64,000 bases of DNA from Clostridia bacterium (GCA_017522945.1 JAFWXT010000069.1:34712-98711); one strand, 5' to 3'. Positions 53,677 through 62,735 are shown, numbered from the stretch's first letter. Notes: generated by a model from the sequence alone, not told the origin. Made by a program: numbers and translations.

Positions 53677-54546
53677 TTATCTATGCTTTGCGTGAAAACA
53701 AACGCCAACGGTATCCGGCCCACAATGCGCGCCTATCGTAGGATTTACAACCGTTATTATAGTTTTTAAATCTTTGCCGTAACTTTCTTTTAATTTATTT
53801 TCAAGCTCAACGGCTAACTCGTAAGCGTCGGCGTGCCCTATTACTACGTAATAATTTTTAATATCATCTTGTAAGTCGCTAACGTATTGCATAACCGCCC
53901 TTAACGCACCCCTTCTACCCTTCGCTTTAGATATCGAGTTCATAACACCGTTTGTGTTTATATTTATTATTGGGCGAATACCAAGTATGCCACCCATTAC
54001 GGCAGATAATCCGCTAACTCTACCGCTACGAGCAAAAAACTTTAAATCATCGGCATAAAAATAAACAGCAAATTTATCAACTTCCTTTTCAGCCCAAGCA
54101 AGAATATCTTGCATGCTGTCCCCTCTTTTTGCCATTTTGGCAACTTCAATTGCAATATTATAAGAGCAAATGCTTACCCCCTTAGTATCAACCGTACAAA
54201 GCTGCCTTTCGGGATACTTTTGCTTTAGTTCCTTCCAAGCAAGATTCATTGCGTTAAAAGTTCCGCTCATTGCCGAAGAAAAGTGAACGTATAAAATATC
54301 CTTTCCTTCTTTTAGCACGGGCTCAAAATGTTCGATATATTTTTGTGGCGAAAGAGCAAAGGTTTTTGGTATTACCCCATTTCTAAGCTCGTTATAGTAT
54401 GACGCGTAGTCGTATTGTTTAAAATCAACGTAAGGATAAACGTCTTTATCGTTTAAAGAATATGGCATACTAATAAGCTTATAGCCATATTCTTTTGCAA
54501 TTTCAGGTGTAAAGTCGGTGTCAGTGTCGATAAATAATTGAAACAT
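53677..54546 (-). CDS. DegV family fatty-acid-binding protein
   Basis: The 289-residue protein has the DegV pattern: FIDTDTDFTPEIAKEYGYKLISMPY at the N-terminus, SQ-like TFALSPQKYIEHFEPVLKEGKDILYVHFSSAMSGTFNA, VDTKGVS and FFARSGRVSGLSA. DegV (FakB-type) proteins hold one fatty acid for the kinase FakA, which makes acyl-phosphate. The neighbours plsX and pgsA are also phospholipid genes, so a role in fatty-acid incorporation is plausible. The start has AAGGAG. Confidence 0.9.
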   Translation of the reverse strand: MFQLFIDTDTDFTPEIAKEYGYKLISMPYSLNDKDVYPYVDFKQYDYASYYNELRNGVIPKTFALSPQKYIEHFEPVLKEGKDILYVHFSSAMSGTFNAMNLAWKELKQKYPERQLCTVDTKGVSICSYNIAIEVAKMAKRGDSMQDILAWAEKEVDKFAVYFYADDLKFFARSGRVSGLSAVMGGILGIRPIININTNGVMNSISKAKGRRGALRAVMQYVSDLQDDIKNYYVVIGHADAYELAVELENKLKESYGKDLKTIITVVNPTIGAHCGPDTVGVCFHAKHR

Positions 54547-54571
54547 AAAAATTTTCTCCTTTGTATTTTTT

Positions 54572-55135
54572 TTAATCTTGTTTAGAATGCTTTTTCCATA
54601 TTTTTAAGTAAAATCTTATATACATTATAAGCGCAAAAAGTAAGGAAAAAGCACAAAAAAGAATTAGTCCATTAACTATAAACAAATTTAGCTTAGGCAA
54701 TAATAACAATAATCCCATTACAATGTAAAGAATAACGGTATTTGCTTTTCCGTACCATTTAGCGCTGTTAATTTCGCCAAATTTTTTTATAATAATTAAC
54801 CCTAAACTTCCCATTGTAACTTCTTTAACGATAAACAAAATAATTAGCGAGCGCATCCATTGATATTTTAACGCAAGGCAAAAAATTACCGCACCTTGTG
54901 TAAGTTTATCGGCTATGGGATCAAGAATTTTGCCTAAAGTAGAAACCATATTAAACTTTCGAGCGATAATTCCGTCGACAACATCGGTTAACCCCGAAAG
55001 AGCCAATAAACCAACTACAGTATAACTATTCGCGCTAAAATAAGCCAAAACAATAAAGGGTATTAAAACCAACCTAAAAAAACTTAGTAGGTTTGGAATT
55101 GTAAAAATTGTACTGTTTTCTTTGTTCGTATCCAT
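54572..55135 (-). CDS. pgsA: CDP-diacylglycerol-glycerol-3-phosphate 3-phosphatidyltransferase
   Basis: The preferred start is the ATG ending at 55135 (187 residues), because the family N-terminus (TIPNLLSFFRLVLIPFIVLAYF) begins a few residues later; a TTG at 55192 would add 19 hydrophobic residues. Neither has a clear ribosome binding site. The CDP-alcohol phosphotransferase motif DG(x)2AR(x)8G(x)3D(x)3D reads DVVDGIIARKFNMVSTLGKILDPIADK. It makes phosphatidylglycerol phosphate from the product of CdsA. It has four to five membrane helices. Confidence 0.92.
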   Translation of the reverse strand: MDTNKENSTIFTIPNLLSFFRLVLIPFIVLAYFSANSYTVVGLLALSGLTDVVDGIIARKFNMVSTLGKILDPIADKLTQGAVIFCLALKYQWMRSLIILFIVKEVTMGSLGLIIIKKFGEINSAKWYGKANTVILYIVMGLLLLLPKLNLFIVNGLILFCAFSLLFALIMYIRFYLKIWKKHSKQD

Positions 55136-55261
55136 AGTAATATTTGTTAAATTTTTTATTAAGTATTTTGTTATGTATACAACTAACCTCAAAATAATTA
55201 TAAATTTTTATTTATCAATTTTTTATCAACTTTTTTTCAACTTTAGTTGAATTTTATTTTT

Positions 55262-55295
55262 TTAAATAAAAAAAACGTTATCCAATAGGATAACG
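55262..55295 (-). terminator. Terminator of the two-component operon
   Basis: Stem CGTTATCC/GGATAACG with an AATA loop (55276-55295), followed on the minus strand by TTTTTTTTATTT. It begins 19 bases after the histidine kinase stop. Confidence 0.9.
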
Positions 55296-55314
55296 CAAGT
55301 TTTATATTTTTTGT

Positions 55315-56361
55315 TTATTTTGGAAGTTTTACCGTAAATTTACAACCTTTTTCTTGCAAATTTTCAACAAAAACTTCGCCGTTATAAATAGTTACGATAG
55401 ATTTTACAATAGCAAGCCCCAAGCCGTTGCCTGTTTGCTTATGTGATGAATCGGCTTGATAGAATTTATTAAAAATGTTTTGCTTTTGTGATTCTTCAAT
55501 CCCATTACCTTCATCCGATACCGAAAAACATACCATATCTTCATCCCCAGTTAGTTCCAAGGTTATTTTTCCATTATCGGGGCTAAACTTAATAGCATTT
55601 TCTATCAAATTACTCCAAATATGTGAAATAATAACTTCGTTACCAAGATATTTAACCGACTGTAAATGAATATCAAAATCTATATTTTTTGCCAACCATT
55701 CGGACTCGGTTGTTAAAACCACCTGCCTGATTTGTTCGTCGATTGAAAATTCTTCTTTTTTACTTTCTATACCTTGATTATCTAATTTCGATAAAAGTAA
55801 AATATTTTGAACGAGCTCGCTCATACGGCGAGTATTAAACAATATTTTTTCGGTATACTCCTTTTTTTCTTCTTCGGTTAAATCATCCATTTGTAGCATC
55901 ATCGTATAGCCTTCAATCGCCGTTAGTGGCGTTTTGAATTCGTGCGAAACGTTTGAAACGAAATCCGATTGTATAACTTCGGTTGAACGAAGTTCTTTTA
56001 TCATTATATTAAAAGCGTGGTTTATATCTTCAATCTCATCAAAACGGCTTTCTTCTTTAACAGAAGCATTAAAATTACCGTCCGCCACTTCTATCATAGC
56101 GTTTCTTATTTTTTTTATGGGGTCTAACGCAAATCGCGAAACGAACCAGGCTATAATAACGCCTATTATTAAGCTTGCAATAAGAACTATTATAAATTCT
56201 GGAAGGTCAATGTTTTTAAAAATCCACGACGTTGCTAAATCTTCAAGTAATATTGAACATACTACGGCAATGCAGATAATTATCATAACGAAAATTGTAA
56301 AATATCCGCGAAAGCCAACTTTACGCTTTGTTTTCCATTTAGGTAATTTTAACTTTTTCAT
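55315..56361 (-). CDS. Sensor histidine kinase
   Basis: The 348-residue membrane kinase has two transmembrane segments (about 20-40 and 55-76) with almost no extracellular loop between them, a HAMP linker (79-130), a HisKA domain with phospho-acceptor H140 in FVSNVSHEFKTPLTAIEGY, and a HATPase domain (NLIENAIKFSP, DEGNGIEE, GNGLGLAIVKSI). The short loop points to sensing of a membrane or cytosolic cue, as in intramembrane-sensing kinases of Bacillota. It overlaps the response regulator by ATGA. No transporter is adjacent to hint at the signal. Confidence 0.95.
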   Translation of the reverse strand: MKKLKLPKWKTKRKVGFRGYFTIFVMIIICIAVVCSILLEDLATSWIFKNIDLPEFIIVLIASLIIGVIIAWFVSRFALDPIKKIRNAMIEVADGNFNASVKEESRFDEIEDINHAFNIMIKELRSTEVIQSDFVSNVSHEFKTPLTAIEGYTMMLQMDDLTEEEKKEYTEKILFNTRRMSELVQNILLLSKLDNQGIESKKEEFSIDEQIRQVVLTTESEWLAKNIDFDIHLQSVKYLGNEVIISHIWSNLIENAIKFSPDNGKITLELTGDEDMVCFSVSDEGNGIEESQKQNIFNKFYQADSSHKQTGNGLGLAIVKSIVTIYNGEVFVENLQEKGCKFTVKLPK

Positions 56362-57029
56362 TTTTTCACTACCTTAAATCCAATACCGCGCATAGTTACT
56401 ATTTCAAAATCTAAATTATCGCGTAATTTTTCACGAAGTCGGCCTATATGCACGTCAATCGTATGTAAATCACTATCGGTATTGTATCCCCAAATATCAT
56501 CCATAAGTTGTTGGCGCGTAAAAAGTTTACCGGGTGACGAGAAAAGTTTATATAATAATAAAAATTCCTTTTGCGGTAAAATAACTTGCTCACCGTTAGA
56601 TATAAGTGAAAAAGTATCAAACTCAAGCGTTGTTCCACCTATAGTTTGCTTCTTTTTATTTACCATTTGCGCACGGCGAAGAAGGGCGTTTATGCGAAGT
56701 AGCATTTCGTTTATGTTTATAGGCTTTACCATATAATCATCTGTTCCAGATAAAAAACCAAGTCGCATATCTTCATATTCGCTTTTGGCAGTAATCATTA
56801 GTATAGGGGTAGCATCACCGCTGTCTCGTAAAGAGCGAACGAGTTCATACCCGTCCAAAACGGGCATCATTATATCCGAAATAATTAAATCAAAAAATTT
56901 TTGCGATAGTATATCAAGCGCTTCTTGTCCGTTCGACACTACCGTTACGTCAAATCCGTTTCGCGTTAAAAAGCGTTGGAACATCAAACGCAATTCGCTA
57001 TCGTCTTCTGCAATCAATATTTTAAACAT
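56358..57029 (-). CDS. OmpR-family response regulator
   Basis: The 223-residue protein has a receiver domain (1-118) with phospho-acceptor D52 in LIISDIMMPVLDGYEL and K104-type lysine in DYMVKPININEML, followed by a winged-helix OmpR/PhoB DNA-binding domain ending FEIVTMRGIGFKVVKK. It is the first gene of the operon with the histidine kinase. AGGAAT lies upstream of the ATG. The regulon is unknown. Confidence 0.96.
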   Translation of the reverse strand: MFKILIAEDDSELRLMFQRFLTRNGFDVTVVSNGQEALDILSQKFFDLIISDIMMPVLDGYELVRSLRDSGDATPILMITAKSEYEDMRLGFLSGTDDYMVKPININEMLLRINALLRRAQMVNKKKQTIGGTTLEFDTFSLISNGEQVILPQKEFLLLYKLFSSPGKLFTRQQLMDDIWGYNTDSDLHTIDVHIGRLREKLRDNLDFEIVTMRGIGFKVVKK

Positions 57030-57088
57030 TTTATTCCTACAGTTTTACGTGTTAGTTAGTATTATCAAAAATAATATAAGATAAACGT

Positions 57089-58039
57089 TTATATACAGCT
57101 TCTTGTATAATACTCAATCGTACAAATCAAATTTTTATCAAAATCGTTTTGGGGTACAAAACCAAGCTCGCTTGCTATTTTATTTAAACAAAGTGAATAT
57201 TTTTTATCGTGCCCCTTTCTATCTTCAACAAAATTTATAAGCGATTCAGGTTTATTTAAAAGGCTTAAAACCCTTTTTACAAGTGTTATATTGCTAAGTT
57301 CGTAATTAGCGCCAACGTTGTAAATTTCGCCAATTTCGCCCTTTGTAACAATTAAATCAATTGCCCTACAATGCTCGCCAACAAACAACCAATCGCGAAC
57401 GTTTTCACCATTGCCATAAACGGGTATTTGTTGGTTTTTAACCGCTTTTGTAATAATAGTTGGTAAAAACTTTTCGGTGTGTTGATGAGTTCCAAAATTA
57501 TTAGTAGAGCGCGATATTGTGGCTTTTAAATTAAAAGTTTTAACGTAAGAAAGCACAAGTAAATCTGCCGCTGCCTTACTTGCCGAATAGGCTGAAGATG
57601 GTTTTAAAAGGCTTTCTTCGGTAAATTTTAAATTACTTTCAATAGGTAAATCGCCATAAACTTCATCAGTTGAAACTTGGTGAAAACGCAAATTATATTT
57701 AACCGCTAAATCGATAAGCACCGAAACACCTATATAGTTTGTTTGCAAAAACTCGGCGCTACTTTCAATCGCCCGATCAACGTGGCTTTCAGCGGCAAAG
57801 TTTATAATAGTTGTTATCTCGTGCTTAGTTATAACGCTTTCTACCTGCTTTTTATCACAAATATCCCCTTTAATAAATATAAAATTTTTATTATCTATTA
57901 TATTATTAAGGTTAGATAAACTACCTGCATAGGTTAATTTATCATAGCAAACAACTTGCGCGTTTTTATACTTATTTAAAACATATTCGCAAAAATGCGA
58001 GCCTATAAAGCCTGCACCGCCGGTTACTAAATATTTCAT
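57089..58039 (-). CDS. rfbB: dTDP-glucose 4,6-dehydratase-like protein
   Basis: The 316-residue extended short-chain dehydrogenase has the NAD loop VTGGAGFIGSHFCEY, the catalytic pair in HQVSTDEVYGDL (Thr-Asp-Glu of RmlB enzymes) and YSASKAAAD, and a sugar-binding YGNGENVRDWLFV. These favour dTDP-glucose 4,6-dehydratase, which produces the 4-keto-6-deoxy intermediate of rhamnose and other 6-deoxysugars. The usual partners rfbA, rfbC and rfbD are not nearby. Its start follows the nuclease gene by 3 bases, an unrelated partner, so the operon link may be incidental. Confidence 0.9.
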   Translation of the reverse strand: MKYLVTGGAGFIGSHFCEYVLNKYKNAQVVCYDKLTYAGSLSNLNNIIDNKNFIFIKGDICDKKQVESVITKHEITTIINFAAESHVDRAIESSAEFLQTNYIGVSVLIDLAVKYNLRFHQVSTDEVYGDLPIESNLKFTEESLLKPSSAYSASKAAADLLVLSYVKTFNLKATISRSTNNFGTHQHTEKFLPTIITKAVKNQQIPVYGNGENVRDWLFVGEHCRAIDLIVTKGEIGEIYNVGANYELSNITLVKRVLSLLNKPESLINFVEDRKGHDKKYSLCLNKIASELGFVPQNDFDKNLICTIEYYTRSCI

Positions 58040-58042
58040 ATT

Positions 58043-59119
58043 TTACCAACAACAGCCTGCTTTAATATAACCTTGGCTTAAAAGATCTTCAATTGGATCG
58101 TTGCTAAAAATCTTATTGCTATCGCTCATATCGTTAATATTTCTACATCCCCAGTTGTGAATCTTTTTATTACTCTTATTTATAACAAAGGCGTAAACGA
58201 TAGTTTCTGGGCTTTGCTCGTAAGTACCATCGGCATAGTTTATATCATAGTCGGTTTGTACGTTATATATAAATATATTTAAACAAATTGAAGCGCCGTT
58301 ATCTTCAATAGAATAAGCTTCCATCAAAACACCGCTTGCAAGAAGATTATTGCCTTCAAAAATAGGCGTTACACGGTATAAAACGTGCTTATTGGTGCTT
58401 TTTATATAACTAGCAAGTTCTTCTTCGTAAACTTGCATAGCGCCGTTTAATAAGTAAGTACCTGTAATAAGGTTTTGCCTATTTGCGTTTTCGCCTGTTA
58501 GTTGGAAGCCTAAAAGGTGACTTCTTTCATAAATAGTATTTCCAGAAACCCATCCAGTTGGAGTTACTGAAGAAATGCTTCCGCGATCTTCTGTTGGCAT
58601 AAGGTCTTTACCTAAGCAAGCAACGGCAACACCGCATCTACCTAAGCTATCAAGCTCGCTATAATATTCGTAGCTTTCGGTTACGTATTGATTACTATAA
58701 AAATATGGCTTATTATCATTCACTATGTAAACTATCGAATCGGTATATTCGGGAATATCGGCAATATTAAAATTACCCGTGGTTAAAGCAGGAATTTCGT
58801 ATTCTAATATATCTTGATTGTTATCATCCGATGGATTATCTGGTGTAGAAGAATCAACACTTGAATCCGTTGAACTGTTAGTATTTTCTTGTTCTGAGTC
58901 TTTAAGAAGTTGAAAATTACATACGTCACAAAGGTTATCGCCGTTATTGTCGTAGTGTAATTCAAAATCATCTTCGGTAGCGCAATTGCAATAATACTCT
59001 TTATAATGCCCTTCATCAGTTTGTATCCATTTAAAGGCATGTGAAGCGTGGCTTGAGCACGCCGAAAATATAGTTATATTAGTTAGTATAACAAGGATAA
59101 TAGCAATTAATTTTTTCAT
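58043..59119 (-). CDS. Secreted lipoprotein DNA/RNA nuclease with two cysteine modules
   Basis: The 358-residue protein has a lipoprotein signal (lipid C21 in IFSACSS). Next comes a short cysteine module (HYKEYYCNCATED...CDVCNFQ, 38-68), a Ser/Asp/Asn-rich linker (75-103), then a DNA/RNA non-specific endonuclease domain (about 110-312) of the DNA-entry/streptodornase type: catalytic H201 in IYERSHLLGFQLTGE with metal-site Asn in ENANRQNLITGT. The end (313-358) is a metal-binding-like module with NKSNKKIHNWGC and GYIKAGCCW. It would sit on the outer membrane face and degrade extracellular nucleic acids for nutrition, DNA uptake or defence. The start has AAGGAAG. Confidence 0.88.
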   Translation of the reverse strand: MKKLIAIILVILTNITIFSACSSHASHAFKWIQTDEGHYKEYYCNCATEDDFELHYDNNGDNLCDVCNFQLLKDSEQENTNSSTDSSVDSSTPDNPSDDNNQDILEYEIPALTTGNFNIADIPEYTDSIVYIVNDNKPYFYSNQYVTESYEYYSELDSLGRCGVAVACLGKDLMPTEDRGSISSVTPTGWVSGNTIYERSHLLGFQLTGENANRQNLITGTYLLNGAMQVYEEELASYIKSTNKHVLYRVTPIFEGNNLLASGVLMEAYSIEDNGASICLNIFIYNVQTDYDINYADGTYEQSPETIVYAFVINKSNKKIHNWGCRNINDMSDSNKIFSNDPIEDLLSQGYIKAGCCW

Positions 59120-59251
59120 AGTTAACTTCCTTTTTAGTGATAAAAATATGTTTTATGCCCCTATAATTTTGATATAACACAATAAACAAATTAGGCTCTT
59201 TTTTATTTGAATAAATTTAAAACAGTTGTTCTATACCCAGTAAAAAATATA

Positions 59252-59281
59252 AATACCGCAAGAAATTATTCTTACGGTATT
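59252..59281 (-). terminator. Terminator after jag
   Basis: AATACCGCAAGAA and TTCTTACGGTATT pair with one mismatch; on the minus strand a TATATTTTTT tract follows. It ends the yidC-jag transcript. Confidence 0.8.
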
Positions 59282-59286
59282 ACTTT

Positions 59287-60141
59287 TTAATCATCCTTTT
59301 GGCTGTTTCCAATAAAAGTACCGAAAGAAGTTACGTTATGTTTATCCTTTGGTTTACCATACATAGCATTTTCTGGTGACTTTTCACGGCGGTCAAACTT
59401 TTTGTTTCCGCCCTTTTCGTACCTTTTAGCACCCTTAAATCCGCCTTTTTTGTTATCGCGATGGTTATCACGACGATCGCCGTGTGGTTTGCGATCTGCA
59501 AAAATAGGTCTTTCATCGCGTAATTCGTTTGGAACGATTACAACGTAACGGTTTGGTTCTTTACCTTCTGATTCGGTTTTTACTTCGGTATTATCAACAA
59601 GCGCTGTGTGAATTACCCTTCTTTCAAAAGGAATCATAGGTTCTAAATTGATTTTTCTGCCTGTTCTAACAGCCTTTTCAGCTAAGCGGTTAGCAAGTTG
59701 AGTTAAAGTTTCTTCGCGCTTTGCTCTGTAATCTTCACAGTCAACAACAAGGCGTTTATAATCTTCACGACCAATGTTTGCAACTGCGCTTGCTAAAGCT
59801 TGTAAAGCATCTAAAACTTCGCCTCTGTAACCGATTAGGAAGGACGAGTTTGTTGCCGTTAGATTGATACAAATCTTATCGTCGTCACGAACGATTTCAG
59901 TGGTTGCGTGAACGTTAATAAGATCGAATAATCCATCTAAAAATTCAACTGCGCGTTGTGCGTCAGATGGTTTTTTTGTTAGTTTTACCTTTGCTTGAGT
60001 GCTCTTTTTAAAAATTAAACCTTTAACAACGGGTTCTTCTAAAACTTCAATAACAACTTCGTTTTCTGTTGCACTAAGTTGCTCTAACCCGCTTTGAACG
60101 GCTTCTTCTACCGTTTTGCCATAAACTTCAATGCTTTCCAT
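59287..60141 (-). CDS. jag: Jag/KhpB RNA-binding protein
   Basis: The start is the ATG ending at 60141 with AAGGAG nine bases upstream (284 residues). Order of domains: Jag_N (MESIEVYGKTVEEAVQSGLEQL, 1-50), KH (about 75-150, with the VGYRGE-like LIGYRGEVLDALQAL) and R3H (about 150-215, RRVIHTALVDNTEVKTESEG). A basic, Arg/Lys/Asp/Gly-rich tail of about 65 residues follows, longer than usual. In Bacillota it partners with KhpA in RNA binding and affects cell elongation and sporulation. It lies 49 bases downstream of yidC in the conserved rnpA-yidC-jag order. Confidence 0.94.
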   Translation of the reverse strand: MESIEVYGKTVEEAVQSGLEQLSATENEVVIEVLEEPVVKGLIFKKSTQAKVKLTKKPSDAQRAVEFLDGLFDLINVHATTEIVRDDDKICINLTATNSSFLIGYRGEVLDALQALASAVANIGREDYKRLVVDCEDYRAKREETLTQLANRLAEKAVRTGRKINLEPMIPFERRVIHTALVDNTEVKTESEGKEPNRYVVIVPNELRDERPIFADRKPHGDRRDNHRDNKKGGFKGAKRYEKGGNKKFDRREKSPENAMYGKPKDKHNVTSFGTFIGNSQKDD

Positions 60142-60190
60142 TATTATATTTCTCCTTAAACGACAAGTGAGCATAGTTTATTGCTACTTA

Positions 60191-61717
60191 TTATTTTTTA
60201 CTTTTATCGTTTTTGTCTTTTTTATTATTTATTTCTTTGATTCTGCCTGTTCTTCTAAGTTCAAGTTCGTGCGCTTCCTTTTCAGCAATGCGAGCAAACT
60301 TTAAATCAACAAGTTTATTGATAATAAAGTTAGCTAATAAACTAAATAGTGAGCTTACAATGATGTAAATTGAGAATGAAGCTGTGTACATAAACGAGAA
60401 GAAACCAAACATAATTGGCATCATCCACATCATCATTTTTTGCGATTGAGCAGCAGAACCGTTTTCACCGTCAACCGAGCCTAATTCAGTTTGTGTTTTA
60501 TTTTGCTTTTGAGCAATAACTTGTGATACAAGCATTACGCCAATTGATAATAAAACTAAAATTAAGTAACCGTTTGGTTGTTCTTTTTCTTCAGTTAAAC
60601 ATCTTGTTAATGCGTTATAATGATCTTCAGTTAAATCGCTTACGCTATTATCAGCGCCAGAACAACTTGCCGAACAAGTTGCAAAACAACCCGAACTCTT
60701 TACAATTGCGTATTCTTTAAAGGTTGCTTTTACAGGGTGTTCCCAAGGAAGGTCTTGCGACCAAATGTTTTTAACCCATAAGAATGATAATTCGGTATTT
60801 CTAAACACTTCAGCAGCAGCTTGGCTACCCGCGAATTTAATAACGTCGTTTACGTAAAGGTTTGCGTATGCTTCTAAAATAGCATTTCCTAAATACGTTG
60901 TAAAGTTTTCTTTAGCTAAACCACCAAATTTATATTCACGGCTAGCTTCATCATACCAAATGTGAGCGTTTGCTACTTCTTCTGGATTGTTAGTTACAAA
61001 ATATGGGTTTGCAAAAATAGCTTCTGTGCCTTTTGCTATTTCTTCATATATTCTTTTTAAAGCGGTTTGATTTGTTTCATCAAAATCTACCGTTGGTTTT
61101 ATTTTACTTTGTGTAAAGTCAACGGTTAAACCATAAGCTTTAAATTCGTTAGCGTATGCGTGATCACTATTTAAAAATAGTTCTAAATTTAAATACTTCT
61201 TTTGATCGGTTTCATCAAAAATAATTGTTTCAGTATTTGTATTTTGGTTGTAGTTTTCAATAGCTTGTTCGTAAGCCACGCTCATATTACAGAAAACACC
61301 GTAGTTTGCGTAGTTAGAATAGGTTGAGAACTGACCGATAACAATTATAAAAATTACAAGGTTTAAAATAGTTGGTAAGCATGCCGAAAATGGGCTGTAA
61401 CCATTCTTTTTGTATAAATCTTGCATTTTTCTTTGATAAAGGTCTTTATTGTTAGCGTATTGACGTTGTAGCCTTTCAAGTTCTGGGCGCATTTTTTCCA
61501 TCATAACGCTACTTTTCTTTGTTGATACCCTTGAAATAATATCAAAAGGTAAAGTTATCAACTTTAAAATTAAGGTAAATAGAATAATACCTATACCTAT
61601 ACTGTTACAGCTCTCAATAAGCCACTTTATTATATTACCTATCCAGTCGAGTTTAACGATGTTTTGAACTGGATCAAAAGCGTCAATCGCTACGGCAAGA
61701 AAATTAAAAAATTCCAT
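60191..61717 (-). CDS. yidC: YidC/SpoIIIJ membrane protein insertase with large insertion
   Basis: The start is the ATG ending at 61717 (508 residues); a longer reading has no support. The conserved core is clear: helix 1 (IGIIILFTLILKLITLPFD), cytosolic hairpin (ELERLQRQYANNKDLYQRKMQDLYKKNGYSPFSACLPTI), helix 2, then helices 3-5 (SFLWVKNIW; YLILVLLSIGVMLVSQV; MWMMPIMFGFFSFMYTASFSIYIIVSS). Typical Bacillota homologues have about 250-290 residues. The extra length is an extracytoplasmic stretch of about 160 residues between helices 2 and 3 (about 145-305) and a cysteine-bearing loop (C344, C348, C352). No SpoIIIJ-type lipobox is seen at the N-terminus. Confidence 0.93.
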   Translation of the reverse strand: MEFFNFLAVAIDAFDPVQNIVKLDWIGNIIKWLIESCNSIGIGIILFTLILKLITLPFDIISRVSTKKSSVMMEKMRPELERLQRQYANNKDLYQRKMQDLYKKNGYSPFSACLPTILNLVIFIIVIGQFSTYSNYANYGVFCNMSVAYEQAIENYNQNTNTETIIFDETDQKKYLNLELFLNSDHAYANEFKAYGLTVDFTQSKIKPTVDFDETNQTALKRIYEEIAKGTEAIFANPYFVTNNPEEVANAHIWYDEASREYKFGGLAKENFTTYLGNAILEAYANLYVNDVIKFAGSQAAAEVFRNTELSFLWVKNIWSQDLPWEHPVKATFKEYAIVKSSGCFATCSASCSGADNSVSDLTEDHYNALTRCLTEEKEQPNGYLILVLLSIGVMLVSQVIAQKQNKTQTELGSVDGENGSAAQSQKMMMWMMPIMFGFFSFMYTASFSIYIIVSSLFSLLANFIINKLVDLKFARIAEKEAHELELRRTGRIKEINNKKDKNDKSKK

Positions 61718-61860
61718 ATTCACCCGTTTATTATAACCTTGCCTAAAAAAATAGAACGACAAAGTTTTTTTGTTTTTGTTATGGCGGTAAAATCAACCTT
61801 TTTGATTTAAAAACAGTAGATAGTTTTAACTAACATCTTAGTATTTAGCAAATAAATCCC

Positions 61861-62103
61861 CTAATATAGCCACTTTTTTACACTTGGATCATCTGGCACG
61901 GGGTCAAAACCGCCACTGTTTAAGGAATTGCACCTTAAAATTCTAAATAATATTAAAGCAAAGGCCTTAATAAAACCGTATTTTTTTAATGCCTCAATAG
62001 CGTAAACGCTACAGGTGGGAGTAAAAATACAGCCACTATTTAAGCCCTTTGACAGGTATTTTTTATAAAGTTTTATTAAAAAAATAAAAAAGCGGTTAAT
62101 CAT
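61861..62103 (-). CDS. yidD: Membrane protein insertion efficiency factor YidD
   Basis: This 80-residue protein has the YidD pattern: LIKLYKKYLSKGLNSGCIFTPTCSVYAIEALKKYG, then GGFDPVPDDP near the end. The cysteine-pair motif C.FTPTCS.YA is intact. It overlaps rnpA by ATGA. It is thought to aid YidC-dependent insertion; the next gene downstream is yidC. Confidence 0.94.
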   Translation of the reverse strand: MINRFFIFLIKLYKKYLSKGLNSGCIFTPTCSVYAIEALKKYGFIKAFALILFRILRCNSLNSGGFDPVPDDPSVKKWLY

Positions 62104-62417
62104 TTTAATAAGTTTTCCTTATTTAGCAAAAAGCTAATATCTTTTTCAAAATTATGAAAATCGTATTCCTGTCCGCTTTTGGGTACTATAACGATATAAT
62201 AATCGCCTAAAGAGTTTAAAAATGGTCTTACGCAAGCGCGAAGCTGGCGTTTAATCCTATTTCTAACAACAGCTTTACCGTTTTTCTTGCTTACGGAATA
62301 GCCGACCTTTAGACTTTGGGTTTTAACGTACACCAGAAGTAGACTTCTGGCGTAACATTTTTTCCCCTTTTTGAAAACAAGGTCGAAATCGCTTCTTCTT
62401 TTTAACCTGTTATCCAA
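62100..62417 (-). CDS. rnpA: Ribonuclease P protein component
   Basis: The 105-residue basic protein starts at a TTG (ending 62417), 5 bases after the rpmH stop; the family N-terminus LKRRSDFDLVFKKGKK begins right there. The signature RNxxKR(x)xR reads VVRNRIKRQLRACVR. It assists the RNase P RNA in tRNA 5-prime processing. Dense basic sequence and the rpmH-rnpA-yidD-yidC order support it fully. Confidence 0.95.
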   Translation of the reverse strand: MDNRLKRRSDFDLVFKKGKKCYARSLLLVYVKTQSLKVGYSVSKKNGKAVVRNRIKRQLRACVRPFLNSLGDYYIVIVPKSGQEYDFHNFEKDISFLLNKENLLK

Positions 62418-62422
62418 CGTTA

Positions 62423-62557
62423 TTAAGCCGATAATTTATGACGGCCTCTTGCTCTTCTTCTCTTTAGAACGTTTCTACCACTCTTTGTAGCCATTCTCTT
62501 TCTGAATCCGTGCACTTTGTTACGTTGTCTTTTCTTTGGTTGGTAAGTTCTTTTCAT
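62423..62557 (-). CDS. rpmH: 50S ribosomal protein L34
   Basis: This short gene encodes 44 residues: [20 protein letters not shown], then [20 protein letters not shown] and KLSA. It is an exact fit to the L34 pattern. GGAGG lies ten bases before the ATG and a consensus promoter about 85 bases upstream. It leads the rpmH-rnpA-yidD-yidC-jag operon. Confidence 0.98.
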   Translation of the reverse strand: MKRTYQPKKRQRNKVHGFRKRMATKSGRNVLKRRRARGRHKLSA

Positions 62558-62641
62558 TATATTAAATCCTCCGTTTGGTTTCTTGGTTTTGGTATTTACC
62601 GAACTTTATTTTTTTTAAAGCTTTTTTTTAAAAGCCTTTAT

Positions 62642-62670
62642 ATTTTATTTTATTTATTTTATTTTGTCAA
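62642..62670 (-). promoter_or_regulatory. rpmH operon promoter
   Basis: On the minus strand: TTGACA (62665-62670), 17-base A/T-only spacer, TAAAAT (62642-62647). An exact consensus -35 with an A-tract spacer suits a ribosomal-protein operon. Confidence 0.8.
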
Positions 62671-62683
62671 CTGTTTACAACTT

Positions 62684-62707
62684 AAAACCCTGCGAATATT
62701 AGGGTTA
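62684..62707 (-). terminator. Weak terminator between dnaN and rpmH
   Basis: On the minus strand, AACCCT and AGGGTT pair around a 9-base loop, followed by TTAAG. The stem is only 6 bases, so some read-through from dnaN into rpmH is likely. Confidence 0.45.
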
Positions 62708-62735
62708 ATAGCCATTTTTTGTTGTTTTTAAACGC

